Below, piece by piece: positions 12,260 through 22,803 of a stretch of 64,000 nucleotides of DNA. The notes beneath the pieces are model-generated. The model made no database searches. It saw nothing but the letters and a program-made list of their open reading frames with translations, and was not told where the DNA came from. Origin of the DNA: Cladorrhinum sp. PSN259 (lineage: Eukaryota; Ascomycota; Sordariomycetes; Sordariales; Podosporaceae); assembly GCA_033725935.1 (NCBI GenBank), contig MU867077.1, positions 124,001 through 188,000 of the forward strand. The letters run 5' to 3'. Numbering within the stretch: the first letter of the stretch is position 1; each line of letters begins with the position of its first letter. The translations under genes and the position numbers were made by a program.

Positions 12260-12737
12260 ACTTTTTATCAATCAAGTAAGAGGGATAATGGGGATCGGAA
12301 GGGGAGGGAGGTGTACAGTTCCTGATGTTTTTGTGGAGTTGAAGGGCGGCTTTTTTTTTATTTTATCAAAGCATTTTCAAGGATATTTAAACTGGACAAA
12401 TCATGGAGTATGGATGGAATGGGGGTGGCGGTAAATGGTTCTTGTAAACTTGCATAAACCAAACACACACAAGAACATAAATGGCGTTGTGCTCTTTTTT
12501 ATTTTTTTACAGAAAGCAAGAAAGACTTTTGCGTATGTTATTTGTATCATAGTTTTAGGCTACACAAAGTTTTCAATAAGGAAGGGGACAGAAAGGCCAT
12601 TTGATGATACGCCAGCGCAAAATACTGACAAATGGAGGTTCAGGTAGTGTTAGTTTTTGTATGTGCAAGCCAAGCAAATAAGTTATTGTATTGTATTGTA
12701 ATTGTCGTTTTCTACTGCTACTTGCTACATTCAACTT
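12260..12737. other. Short convergent intergenic region
   Basis: Holds the 3' ends of the WW-domain gene and rix1. It is T- and A-rich and nothing else is visible. Confidence 0.7.
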
Positions 12738-15110
12738 TTACTCACCATCTTGTTCCTTCTCATCCTCCTCGTCCTCACTATCATCCAACGACATATCAAT
12801 CTGTACACTGCCCTCGCTGTCGCTATCATCGTCTTCTTCCTCGTCCTTCTTCTCTTCAACAACGGCAACCTTCTTTTCCAGAGTAGTAGTCTTCTTCTTC
12901 TTCTTCTCCACAACAGTCTTGGTGTCCACCCGCTTAGCAGCAGGCTCCTTCTTCGCCTCGGCGGCGGCCTCGAAGGTCTCGCTTTTCCTCTTCAGGGCGA
13001 CTGCTGCCCTCGTCTCTCTGGGGGTCATCGTGGTGGTGATTTCTTCTTCTTTTTCAATGTGAACAGAAGTAACCTCGAAAGCATTTGCTGTTTTTTCTGC
13101 TACTCGTGCCGGCTGCTCGTCGAGTTCCATCTCAAGAGGCTTGACGTCTCCCCAGCCACTTGTAACCTTGTTCTTCTTCTTCTCTTGGAGAATTACTTCT
13201 TGGTCACTATCAAGAGCCATTTCCTCCTCGTCGTGTTCCTTTGTGCTGTTGTGACCGTTTGATAACAAGAGTTGTTCGAGACCGGAAGTGGGATCCCACT
13301 CGTCGCCTACTTGTTTCTGCTGGGCTTTGATCAAGTTACTGCGAACGAGTTCTACGTCCTTGTCTCTTCCGTATTGGCGGACAAGGAAGGGAAGGATGGA
13401 AGGGTAGTAGCGGCCTCTGCTGTCCTTGTAGGGGTGCAGACAGCTGGACAGCATTGCGGACTTGGAGTTTGAGAGGATCGCGGTTCTGTCCAAGAGGCCG
13501 CGGAGTTCGGGGGAGAGGTGGGATTGCGGGAGGTGAGAGAGGAAAAGGGGGAGGAGGGACCAAGCTGCGGATACGTGGGAGGTAGGGAGAAGAGGGAAAG
13601 GCGAGGTTGTTTTGTCTTGAGGAGCGGATAAGAAGGCGTCTGCGTTTCCTGTTGTGGTTGACTTGGCGGGTTGAGGAGCGGAGGTTTCGGGTGTGATGTG
13701 TCCTGCCGCGAGGAGGATGTCGTTGCAGACTGAGTGAATTAGGGGGTTGAGTGAGTCTACCGTCAGACGGGGGAGGGTAGGGCCTGAGAGGAGGAGCAAA
13801 GGGTTGAAGAGGGTGTATGCCGTTTCGCGGATTGAAGGGGAGGAAGCCAAAACTCGAACGGCTTGGTCGATGATGTCTGTTGCTAGTGGGAGGGCGGAGT
13901 CGGAAAGCCGGCGTACGAGGGAGGTGTGAAGGCGGAGAACGGCAGAGTGGATTGAGGGGAGGGAAGTCCAGAGTTCTGATTTCTCGTCACGGCTTATGGC
14001 GGGGTTGGTTGGGATTGAGTCTTCCGGGGAGCTGGCGGAAGGTGGGGTGATGAGGGTGAGGCGGGAGGTTAGGTCGAGAAGCTCGCCGACGGGGACGGTG
14101 ACGGGGGCTTTTGTGGGGTTGTCGAGGTAAGAGGCTAGGAAGTCTAGGAGGCCGGAGAGACGCTCTGAGCCGGCTTGAACTCCTGACCAGGAAGGGAATT
14201 CATCGGGCGAGTCACCGCCCCCGGTGGGAACGCCGTCGGTACGGGATTGTTGGGGTCTGTAGCCCGTGGTTGATTCCCAGGACTCGACTACGGCGCGAAA
14301 GATTTGGTCGGCAGTTGCTTGAGAGTCAAGAATGGCGGCCTTGATGGATTTGGCCCACTCGTCACTGCTTCCATTCTTGGGGGCTGTGTAGGACAGAAGG
14401 ATGAAGAGTTGGCGAGAGCTCTCGCGCAAGCTTTGAGGGACGACCAGAGACTCGGAAGAGGTCGGGGCGATATATGCTCTCAAGGCGGTCCTGGTCTGGG
14501 TTGCAAAAGGTCGAAGGGTGGTAGGATACAAAACCACCAGTTTCGAGAGGGAAGAGGCAACAGTCTCAATTACAGATGCAGGCGTCTTGGGTGGTTGTCC
14601 TGATGCCGAAGGCTTGATGAGCTGGAGGCAAGCCGTGACGAAACTCGGGAGTGTGGGGGTGGCCATCTCTCTGATCAGAGTCTGATATCCCTGGAGAAGC
14701 ATGTAAATCTTGGTGAGAGCAACGATGGCCAGCTCCTTGGTGGCAAGGGGATCATTTTTCTGGACGATGGCAATGAGCCCCCTGATCCAAGGCTCGGCTG
14801 TTCTTAAACTCTCCCATCCTCCAACATCTACAACAGCCTTGACCAAGCAGACGGCAGCAAAGCGGCCAGATGCACTCTTTCCGGTCAACAAAGTTGTGAT
14901 GTGTGTCCTCAACTTGTGAACAAGCACGGGAACCTCAGACCCCTTATCCTTTCCCTTTCCTGCATCTGGTGAAGCTGAGAGTGGTGCGCCACAGCGAAGA
15001 ACATGGCTGACGAGTAGTGGGCAAAGGCGGGGGAGGTCATCAACCGGTGTTGAAGTCAATCGACGACAAAGAACCCGCAAATCGGGAGATGCCGCTGCGG
15101 GAGTTGCCAT
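12738..15110 (-). CDS. rix1: Pre-rRNA-processing protein Rix1 (PELP1 family)
   Basis: 790 residues, single exon. The N-terminal 200 residues match the RIX1 domain pattern: an LRVLCRRL start, then HKLRTHITTLLTGKSASGRF, then GWESLRTAEPWIRGLI. A helical-repeat-like region follows to about residue 600. The C-terminal 180 residues are Lys/Glu/Asp-rich and end in an acidic tail. In yeast, Rix1 with Ipi1 and Ipi3 binds pre-60S particles in the nucleoplasm and recruits the AAA ATPase Mdn1 (Rea1) for ITS2 processing and 60S maturation. The start is the ATG at 15108-15110. The upstream 0.6 kb is shared with ypp1, transcribed the other way. Long open frames on the opposite strand over the acidic tail are shadows of the low-complexity coding sequence. 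Confidence 0.92.
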   Translation of the reverse strand: MATPAAASPDLRVLCRRLTSTPVDDLPRLCPLLVSHVLRCGAPLSASPDAGKGKDKGSEVPVLVHKLRTHITTLLTGKSASGRFAAVCLVKAVVDVGGWESLRTAEPWIRGLIAIVQKNDPLATKELAIVALTKIYMLLQGYQTLIREMATPTLPSFVTACLQLIKPSASGQPPKTPASVIETVASSLSKLVVLYPTTLRPFATQTRTALRAYIAPTSSESLVVPQSLRESSRQLFILLSYTAPKNGSSDEWAKSIKAAILDSQATADQIFRAVVESWESTTGYRPQQSRTDGVPTGGGDSPDEFPSWSGVQAGSERLSGLLDFLASYLDNPTKAPVTVPVGELLDLTSRLTLITPPSASSPEDSIPTNPAISRDEKSELWTSLPSIHSAVLRLHTSLVRRLSDSALPLATDIIDQAVRVLASSPSIRETAYTLFNPLLLLSGPTLPRLTVDSLNPLIHSVCNDILLAAGHITPETSAPQPAKSTTTGNADAFLSAPQDKTTSPFPLLPTSHVSAAWSLLPLFLSHLPQSHLSPELRGLLDRTAILSNSKSAMLSSCLHPYKDSRGRYYPSILPFLVRQYGRDKDVELVRSNLIKAQQKQVGDEWDPTSGLEQLLLSNGHNSTKEHDEEEMALDSDQEVILQEKKKNKVTSGWGDVKPLEMELDEQPARVAEKTANAFEVTSVHIEKEEEITTTMTPRETRAAVALKRKSETFEAAAEAKKEPAAKRVDTKTVVEKKKKKTTTLEKKVAVVEEKKDEEEDDDSDSEGSVQIDMSLDDSEDEEDEKEQDGE

Positions 15111-15745
15111 ATCGAATCGTCTGATGTGTGATGTGCTCCTTGCTTATACAAGTTGGAGATGCTGCATGAACAGTTGGAGGCGATGATAAACCAGAGGGTG
15201 ATGTTTATGGATCAAATCTCAAATACAGCCAATCAGGCAGTGAATTGGTTCAAGAACAAGTGGGATTTACAGTCCGGAGCAATTGATCGTCTTAAACTAA
15301 AAAGTTGTTGTGATTCAATCCTCAACCGTCACCACTCAAGAAAGACAAAAAATAAAAAAAAGAGTAAATCCATATCTTATCGTCCATCCGCCAAGCCTGT
15401 CCCTCCAGCCTAGCGAGATGCTGCAGAACCCACTTTTGCGGCAGCTCAACCCCTGTAAGCCCGCATATTCAAGAAACCAGCGAATCCCTGTGCGCCGTTG
15501 GGTGCTATTCCTGTACCTGAAAGGACCCGACATCATCACCGCGAGATTTTGGATTTACCTCGACGGGGGCTATTCGTACCTTACCTATTAGCCAGCTTAT
15601 TGACTTCATTAGTGCCCTCCCTTTCCCGACAACAAGAACTCTTTGGTTGGACCCTGAATTCTGTTTCTGTTTTTTTCTTTCTTGCCCACCTATGCTCTGT
15701 TCGAACAAGTCATCGTAGTGCGAGTCGGCTTGCAGAACTGCCAAC
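15111..15745. other. Divergent promoter region rix1 / ypp1
   Basis: 635 bases between two start codons on opposite strands. No gene is visible. The ypp1 side is pyrimidine-rich near its start, as in fungal leaders. Confidence 0.65.
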
Positions 15746-18700
15746 ATGGTAAATGATACATGCATCCTTCATACATAGGTAGCACTGAACACTGACATCT
15801 GCAGCCCGACCCTGTTAAAGCTGCCAACTACATCCAACAGCTCAATGAAGCCCGTTGCGACGATAATTGGGATGCCGTCCCCGAGCTGATTCGCAAGGTG
15901 CGAAAGCATGCTCCCGAGCGAGCCTGTATGTCACTGCTTTCCCCCTATTCGTCCGTTAAGACGGTGAATACTCACCCTTCCGTCTCCTCCCCAACCAGGC
16001 TTCGCCCAAACCGCGACAACAGAACACTCAATTACCAAAGCGTCGGTAAAGCGTCCTTCTTCCTCCGCTGCCCCTGATACGAGCGACGCTGCGTCCTCCT
16101 CGCTCGAAGCAGCTACCCACCTCCCAACCCTCCTCTCCGTCATCGAAGCCGAGACCTCCCACCCCGAAGATCAGTACCAAGCCCGTGTCTGTGTTGGCTG
16201 GTTACACTGGGTTCTGCGTGAATATTCTCTCGCCCTCGAGCGTCTCCCCCGAACCTTCGAAGCCGAATACCCCGACCACGCCGACGAGGTCGACAAACTC
16301 TCAGAATGGACCAAAGTATGCGCCCTCAAGGCCGCCTACCTACGCGCCAACTGTATGGCGCGCCAACATGAACGAGCTGGCGCCTTGGAAGCCTTCGAGG
16401 CCGCTCTCCCCAGCCTTAACAGTGTGTGGATTGCCGGACCATCAAGACCACAAGTACGGTATTGGGCTGAGCTGTTTTTGACAGAGTATTGCATGCTGGC
16501 TAGCACTGCGACCAAGCAAGGGGAGAAGTCGCTGCAACAAGAGGACTGCCTGTCTGGCTTCCGCACCTGGGCTAAGTACTGGGCGGGGAGCAAGAACACG
16601 GCAGTGCAAGCGGTTGTTGGAGGATATGGTTTTCGCGGATCGGTGCCTAGAAGGCAGGTGTGGTCCGAGTATTACCAGGCCTTGTCGGAGATTTTGCAGA
16701 CGGACTTGCCTTATCCCACCGGGAACGCCGCGGTTGCCAATGGAGAGACGAGTGCAAGGGCACAGCTGAGGGCAGAGTTGAAGAAGGTGGAGATTATTTA
16801 TCAGGGATTGTTGTATAGCGAGACCAAGTTCCCCAGGGCTGATGAGCAGAGGGCTGAGGTGGAACGGTTCGTCAACATGGCTATGCGCAATTGGGCGATA
16901 TTGAATGGGAGAGGGTGGAAGGAGTATGACTTGGGGACTGGTGGGAGGGATGCGCTGAGCAGGGGAACCCTGGAGATGCTGTATGGCGCGGCGACGAAAA
17001 CATATCACTCGACATCGATTTTACGGCATTTGTTTACGGTTCACCTTGCGTTGGCCGAGTTTGAGTTGGCTTTCATGTCGTTTGACAGCTGGTTTGAGCT
17101 GGTCAAAAAGGGCAAAGCGAGAGTGGAGAAGACTGGCCATGACGAGCCTGCGCTTGATAGTAATGCGATTATGCTCGAGACTATTTCGGCATGTATCGCG
17201 GCGCTTTGTCGGTATGGAGGAAGGGAGGCTGCAGAGAAGGCACATAAACTGGGTGAAGAGCTTGAGAAGCTGACCGTGAAATATGGGCGAACCGACTCGA
17301 ATGGTTTAGATCATCGGAGCGCAGTCCCCCTTAATATTTTGGCATTGGCCTGGCAGTCAGTTGGTCTAGCAAACGCGCAATGGGCTCGGACAACGTTTGA
17401 CGCTGAGTCTCGATCCTCGATCCAGGAAAAGGCTATCAAATGTCTGCGACGGTCATTGTCTCCCGAATTTGGCAATGTTGTGGATGTCAAGGGTGTCTTT
17501 GCTCTCGGTGTATTATATGCCGAGCAACGCAAACTGCCTATTGCCGTCGAGCTGGTCAAGATGGCCCTATTGGCTGACAAGGCTGTTAAGGAGCACGAGG
17601 AACTTCATAACGGGCCTTACTGGAGGGAAAGGTCACTCATTCCGCTCTGGCATCTTTTGGCGCTGATGCTTAGTGCTCGGCAAGAATATGTTATGGCGGC
17701 GCGGGCATGTGAGGGTGCCATTGAGCAGTTTAAGGACCCTGTTGTCTTGTTCGGAACTAGGAGTCTAAATGGGGGGTTCCGCAGTGAGCACCTCAATGAG
17801 GTTGCTACCGAAAAAACCAGTGGCGATGGGATCGTCGATGAGATGGACGATTACGAAAAGGAGAGCATCCTAGAAATTAAGATGACCCAGCTCGCCATAC
17901 TGGAGCTTGTTGAAGGTCCAGCGGTAGCCGTCAACGCCAGCACCGAGCTGCTTACTCTGTTCCCTAGGTTATATGGGGACCTTGAGCAAAAGCTTGAGCT
18001 TTCCAAAGCTGAGCCTCCGAAAACGACGGCCACGGTGCGTAGCGTCAGAGGTAGTGTCTTTGGCGGGAAATCCGTCCGTCACAGGCAGAGTGTCGGCAAT
18101 AACGAGAAATCAGCATCGAGGCCACAAACGATGCAGAGCGTTGCTACTACCACTCTCACCCAGCAGACTACACATGAAGAACCAAACTCGAGCCGGAGAT
18201 CTTTCACCTCCTCCGACCTTAAGGGGCGGAGCAGAAACAGTCTTCGCAAGAGGGATAGGAGCGGTAGTCGGGCGCGTGCTATCAGCAGCAGTGGTCCACC
18301 AGTCCCTCCGATAGACGCAGACAAGTTTCTGGTGTCGTTTGAGGAGCACGGTATTAGGCAAAATTTCAGCTCTACTGCCAGGAGTATTTCCGCTTCCCGT
18401 GCCGCGCCGCCATCCTCACAACAACAGACTATCCCTCTACGCCATGCTGCGTCTCAGGGGTCATCCCTAGCTAAGAACTCTGACGCAGCAGCGACTAAAA
18501 AGATTGAAGCCTTTTCGCCTTTACTGCCGTATGTGAATTTCCCACAGGAGCATAGCAAGCGCAAAAGGAAGAGCATTCTGGTCAAGGTGTGGCTTACTAT
18601 TGCTGGTTTCTACCGTCGGGCGGGGTTGTTGGAGGACGCGCAAAAGGCTATTGCTGAGGCGCAGTTGATTGTGCAGAGTTTGGAGAGTAGTATCTCTGAT

Positions 18701-19544
18701 GCCGCGCCTGGGTCTCAGAGTTTGAGTGTTAGAGTGGCGGGATGGGGGATGGATAAGAGCGTGGAGCAGATTCTGGCAGATGTTTGGGCCGAGGTATGTT
18801 ATTGCCGTCTTTTCTTACCTTGAATGAATTTTTGCTTACTGTTTGTTGCAGAAAGGAAACCTGTCCCTGGCTCGCAGGAGACCATACCAAGCTCGTGCGG
18901 ATTTCGAGACGGCTCTTACTCACTTCCCAGATCATCCAGTCGCCATCGTGGGATTATCCAACATCCTCCTGGATATCTACACCGAGAAATTGCTCCCACC
19001 ACCTGCCGTGCCGGGTCTTGACCTCGGCGGAGCATCTCTCACGGATGGTGAGGCCCTCATTTCGGAGCTCATTCGTGACGATGACGATGATGGAAAGTTC
19101 CCAGCTTTACGATCCGCGCCGTTGGGGTTAGGTCCTTCGAAAAACAAAAAGAACACCGGGCAAGCAGAAAAAGATGAAGAAGAAGAAGAAGATGACGAAT
19201 ATGATGAAGATGAGGATGAGAATGGTGGTGGTGGAAAGAAGGAAGGAAAGGGCAAAAATACCCTGTTGGGTCCTGACTTGCCTCCACCGTACAAGGCTAC
19301 TTCTCTGCCGATCAATGACAGATTGTCGGCGAGGGACAGGGCGTATGGTCTGCTGAGCGGGTTGACGAAGCTGGGCAGCGGGTGGAATGATTCCGAGGCT
19401 TGGTTTGCGCTTGCGAGGGCGTACGAGGAGAGCGGACAGTCTGATAGGGCGAAGGCTGCGCTTTGGTGGTGTGTTGAGTTGGAAGACGGGAGGGGTGTTA
19501 GGGAGTGGGAGGTTGTGGTCAGTGGTGGTGGGTATGTGTTGTAA
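15746..19544 (+). CDS. ypp1: Cargo-transport protein Ypp1 (TTC7-type Stt4 scaffold)
   Basis: TPR-type scaffold that in yeast binds PI 4-kinase Stt4 and, with Efr3, anchors it at the plasma membrane for PI4P synthesis. It is also linked to endocytic cargo. I predict four exons (15746-15748, 15805-15925, 15999-18793, 18852-19544) encoding 1203 residues. The first coding exon is only the ATG. The three introns (56, 73 and 58 nt) all end in CAG and keep frame, giving an N-terminus MPDPVKAANYIQQLNEARC. Helical repeats run through about 100-560. A Ser/Arg-rich linker with basic patches lies around 640-770. A second TPR block with GFYRRAGLLEDAQKAI and SLARRRPYQARADFETAL follows. An acidic Glu/Asp then Gly-rich insert interrupts the C-terminal repeats at about 1070-1110. 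Yeast Ypp1 is 817 residues, so the linker and insert account for the extra length. Confidence 0.9.
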
Positions 19545-19984
19545 TACATGAGCTTTTTATTTTTTATAGAAGTTTTCTTTAATGGGGAAAGAGGATATAT
19601 TTGTTATAATATTATAGTTTAGTAGCAAGCAAAGAAATTTTATTATTGGTGTTGTTAAGATGAACTGCACGCATGATTCAGGGGGAAATATGAGGGTGGT
19701 GGTGATGGTGGTAAGGGGTAGGGTTAAGTGCTATGTAGCATGATTGAGTACATAGTCTGATTTTCATTGTTTCAATTTTGCCCCACCTTTTCTTTCACTT
19801 CATCAACTTCATCCCTCCCTCAAACTTATTACAAGTACACAACCTACTGTCACCTTTTCGAAACGCAAACTTTTTGAACTCGCATCTCTCGAGAGCTTCT
19901 ATCAGTTACTTGCAACAAACATACAACATCAACAACACATTTTCTCTCACAAAAACCAATACAGACAAAAGACAGAAAATAAAA
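19545..19984. other. Intergenic region ypp1 / dihydrofolate reductase
   Basis: 440 bases. The left half is A/T-rich 3' sequence of ypp1. The right half (from about 19780) is C/A-rich with many CAAC and CATC units, typical of a fungal leader, and ends in AAAA just before the DHFR start codon. Confidence 0.65.
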
Positions 19985-20689
19985 ATGCCACCACTAGACT
20001 TAACCCTAATCCTAGCCGCCGCCTCCTCCAACATGGGCATAGGCCGCGCGGGTACTTTACCCTGGACGGGCCTCAAGAAGGAAATGGCATACTTTGCTCG
20101 GGTCACGAAGCGATTACCGCCCCGGGCGCCGGCCACGGCGCGGAACGCCGTGATTATGGGACGCAAAACCTGGGAGAGCATACCGGAGAGGTTCAGGCCT
20201 CTGGCGGGGAGGTTGAATGTCGTTGTCAGTTCGAGCGCGGACGGTGTTGACGTTAGGAGTGTAAACAAGAAAGGGGGAAAGGTGGATGTTGTTGTTTGGG
20301 CCGAGAGTTTTGAGAAGGCCGTGGCGTTTCTAGAGGGTAAACAACACGAAGAAAAGGAAGGAGATATGGAGGAGGAGGAGGAGAGTGGTAAAAAGGAAGA
20401 GGTCGGACGGGTGTTTGTAATTGGCGGTGGGATGATTTATAAGGAGGCGCTCAACTATCCGACCGACGGGGGGAGAAGAAAGAAGAGGGTGCTGCTCACT
20501 AGGGTTGAAGGCGGGGAGGAGGAGTGGGGATGTGATACTTTTTTCGAGGAGAAGATGGACGAGAGCGAGGGCAGGTGGAGGAAGGTCGGGCAGGAGGAGA
20601 TGGATGAGTTTGTTGGGGAGGAAGTTCCGAGGGGACGGCAGGAGGAAGGTGGGGTTGGGTATGTTTTTGAGATGTGGGAGAGGGTTTGA
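19985..20689 (+). CDS. DFR1: Dihydrofolate reductase
   Basis: Reduces dihydrofolate to tetrahydrofolate with NADPH, for thymidylate, purine and methionine synthesis. 234 residues, single exon. Visible motifs: SSNMGIGRAGTLPW (17-27 region) with the substrate-binding acidic residue Glu33, NADPH-binding IMGRKTWESIP (57-67), LNVVVSS (77-83) and VFVIGGGMIYKEAL (143-156). The fungal enzyme usually has about 200-220 residues. Here a Lys/Glu-rich stretch, HEEKEGDMEEEEESGKKEE (about 121-139), is inserted between the strands before the VIGG motif. The ATG at 19985 was chosen because it begins directly before the first beta-strand and follows a CA-rich leader. The frame stays open upstream, but that part looks like leader. 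Confidence 0.93.
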   Translation: MPPLDLTLILAAASSNMGIGRAGTLPWTGLKKEMAYFARVTKRLPPRAPATARNAVIMGRKTWESIPERFRPLAGRLNVVVSSSADGVDVRSVNKKGGKVDVVVWAESFEKAVAFLEGKQHEEKEGDMEEEEESGKKEEVGRVFVIGGGMIYKEALNYPTDGGRRKKRVLLTRVEGGEEEWGCDTFFEEKMDESEGRWRKVGQEEMDEFVGEEVPRGRQEEGGVGYVFEMWERV

Positions 20690-22243
20690 GAATTACCTTG
20701 CTTGGATGACGGATGAGAAATGGTGGTAGGTGTTTTTTTCACAAGATGTGTTTTTTTATGGCAGAATTGCTCCGGCTGCATTCGAATTCCGAATGAACCA
20801 CCAACTACAACCATCATTATCTTGTGTCGGTGTTTCCGAGACACAGCCCTTTTCGATTTCTATGGTTCCAGGTCACCTACCTGGCTTCAAGTTGTTGGGT
20901 CATAACGTCAGACCAAATACAATACAACCGTGTGTGTTAGTCACAGCCGTACACTCGTACGCTGAATATCCTCACACATGTGGCCAATCTTCCCTTCGTG
21001 TTGAGGAAGATCGAGTGTGAATGCAGGTCCAACTGGCACTCTGTCTTCCCTTGTCCATCCGATATTTGGAACCCATTTACCACTTATCACCGTCGACAAC
21101 GCCGTTTGATCAACACCTCGGAAGTAACGGATTGCGAGATGGTCAGATAATATATATATATATATATTAATTCCGTGTAGGCCAGAACCGTTGAGCGGTT
21201 CTTCGGGAAGACTGATGCCACCATTTCCTCAACCTTGCCAATTCTGTCCAACTGAGTAACAAGCATTACTAATTCGTTGATAAGTCTCTTCTTGTGTCTC
21301 CCATATGTTGCCAACAATTTGTTGATAAGGTAATGTGAAAAGACGATAAGTCTCGAATATCGTAATTTACTGGACTTTACTCTTGTTCTCACGTTCATTA
21401 TGCGGGTTTTCTTCCTCTTCTTCGGGTATTACCGAAAGTTTAGATGATGGAAAGTTTTATGTTCTTCCTCGATCTTGAATTTTTTTTGTCCGCATGATTT
21501 ATTAACATTCCTTCACGGATCTGACATCACCAAGGTCAACTGCGAAGAATAAAAGATGCAAAATGTGCTCTTCTGATTTGAATGACTGATCTAGGTGTGG
21601 GTTCACGGTACCTAGGCGAGTGCGAGTCATCACCGGCTGTGTGTGCATGTGTGATATTGGTGACGCCAGATATCCGGAAGGTGAGCCGTGAAGGTGGCAG
21701 GATGGCGAAGTTAGTTAGGTAGTTTCTTCCAAGGGGAATCCTGGCTCTTCTTTTTGTGACGCCACTTTTTGACCTTGGGTTTTTTGGTAACACAACGAAA
21801 CGGTTCTCTTCCATGTGCTACACACTTGTCAATTGGGGCGGAGGTTGCCCATCTGCATAGGTTAGTTAGCCCTTGCAGTTATTGGACAGGTACAGGGGTT
21901 TCATACCATCATGCTATTCTTCATCCTGTGATGTTGAGCAATGGTAGACTCCAAAAAGGGGGTTGTGATCGTTACCAGGTAAAAGTGCGTGGTGGTCTTC
22001 AGCGTTGTTTTTTTGCATGGCTTTCACATCACATCTCATGGTCAAGGTCAGGTACGGTTATCAACTGTTGGGCGAAGAGGAGGCAAGTGCCAGCAGTAAA
22101 AGCAAAAACAAAAAAGTGTTGCGAATCATTCATTATTTCTCCTATTAGTTCCCTGAGAACTGAGTCCCTGCTGTTTCTGTCTCGCAACCCCCAAGTTTCA
22201 TACATTAAAATTTCGCCGTGAGGCAGCCCGTTTCTGTAAATCT
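20690..22243. other. Intergenic region after dihydrofolate reductase
   Basis: No convincing gene. Frames are short and AT-rich stretches are common, including a pure TA run at 21150-21168. Confidence 0.55.
21150..21168. repeat. TA dinucleotide microsatellite
   Basis: An uninterrupted TA run seen in the sequence, intergenic. Confidence 0.85.
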
Positions 22244-22621
22244 TTAACGCCACCATTGATTGACCATTCTTAAAGATTGAATGGCAGTAGTACCGAACGC
22301 GAGAATAAGAGAATCAACAAAAGTCCCGTCTTGTGTAACTTCTTGTTCTGTCTGCCATATTTCTGTAAAATGTAACGAAAGCTGGCTTTGATGAAAGACA
22401 CTGCTAAGATGCTTGTAGCTGCCAGACTTCTTATCTGCCGTAGACTTCAGCTATCGTTAGTGTCTCACTTGATTGGTCGCTTTGGTAACTTTGAAGAGAT
22501 TGAACTTACATGGATCACAGGGAGTAGCAGGTGGAGGGGTAGTATCGTCCTTGGGCTTTGGTGCTGGTGCCGTATCGACAGGCTGTGTCTTGATCTCCGG
22601 TTGCGTCCCAGTGTGTGGCAT
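22244..22621 (-). CDS. Candidate small spliced gene, proline-rich N-terminus, unknown function
   Basis: I do not recognise the product. On the minus strand an ATG follows a classic C/T- and CAA-rich leader, with a TATAAAG box about 175 nt upstream (22797-22803). Exon 1 (22510-22621) encodes 37 residues rich in Pro, Thr, Lys and Asp, ending in TPPPATPCDP. A near-perfect GTAAGT donor follows, and CACTAAC lies about 45 nt further on. With the CAG acceptor (intron 22435-22509, 75 nt), exon 2 runs to 22244 and gives 100 residues. With an upstream AAG acceptor the protein would stop after only 41 residues. The unspliced reading also stops early, at 57 residues. The promoter, leader and splice signals are the evidence. 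The amino-acid sequence matches no family I know. Confidence 0.42.
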
Positions 22622-22796
22622 ATTGATTGATATTCTTGAGTGTTGTTTGTTTGGAACCGAGGGGGACAGAGGGAGAGGAAGATTCTTGTTCTGGTTTTCT
22701 TGGAGAAAAGTTCTTGATGATAAAAAGTTATGATTCTGAGGAAAACCTGTGTCTTTCAGGATATTTGTTGGTCTCTTCTCAGGCCGGGCCATCAGA

Positions 22797-22803
22797 CTTT
22801 ATA
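22797..22803 (-). promoter_or_regulatory. TATA box of the candidate small gene
   Basis: TATAAAG on the minus strand, about 175 nt upstream of the ATG at 22621. The DNA between is pyrimidine- and CAA-rich on the coding strand, as fungal leaders are. Confidence 0.45.

Noticed and set aside
12691..13262. Open frames on the + strand opposite the end of rix1 (123 and 186 codons, hydrophobic)
   Set aside because: They are the antisense reading of the Lys/Glu/Asp-rich rix1 tail; low-complexity codons produce long stop-free complements.
18977..19549. 190-codon minus-strand frame over the ypp1 C-terminus
   Set aside because: Ser/Pro/Phe repeats mirror the acidic insert of ypp1 on the other strand; no motif or promoter.
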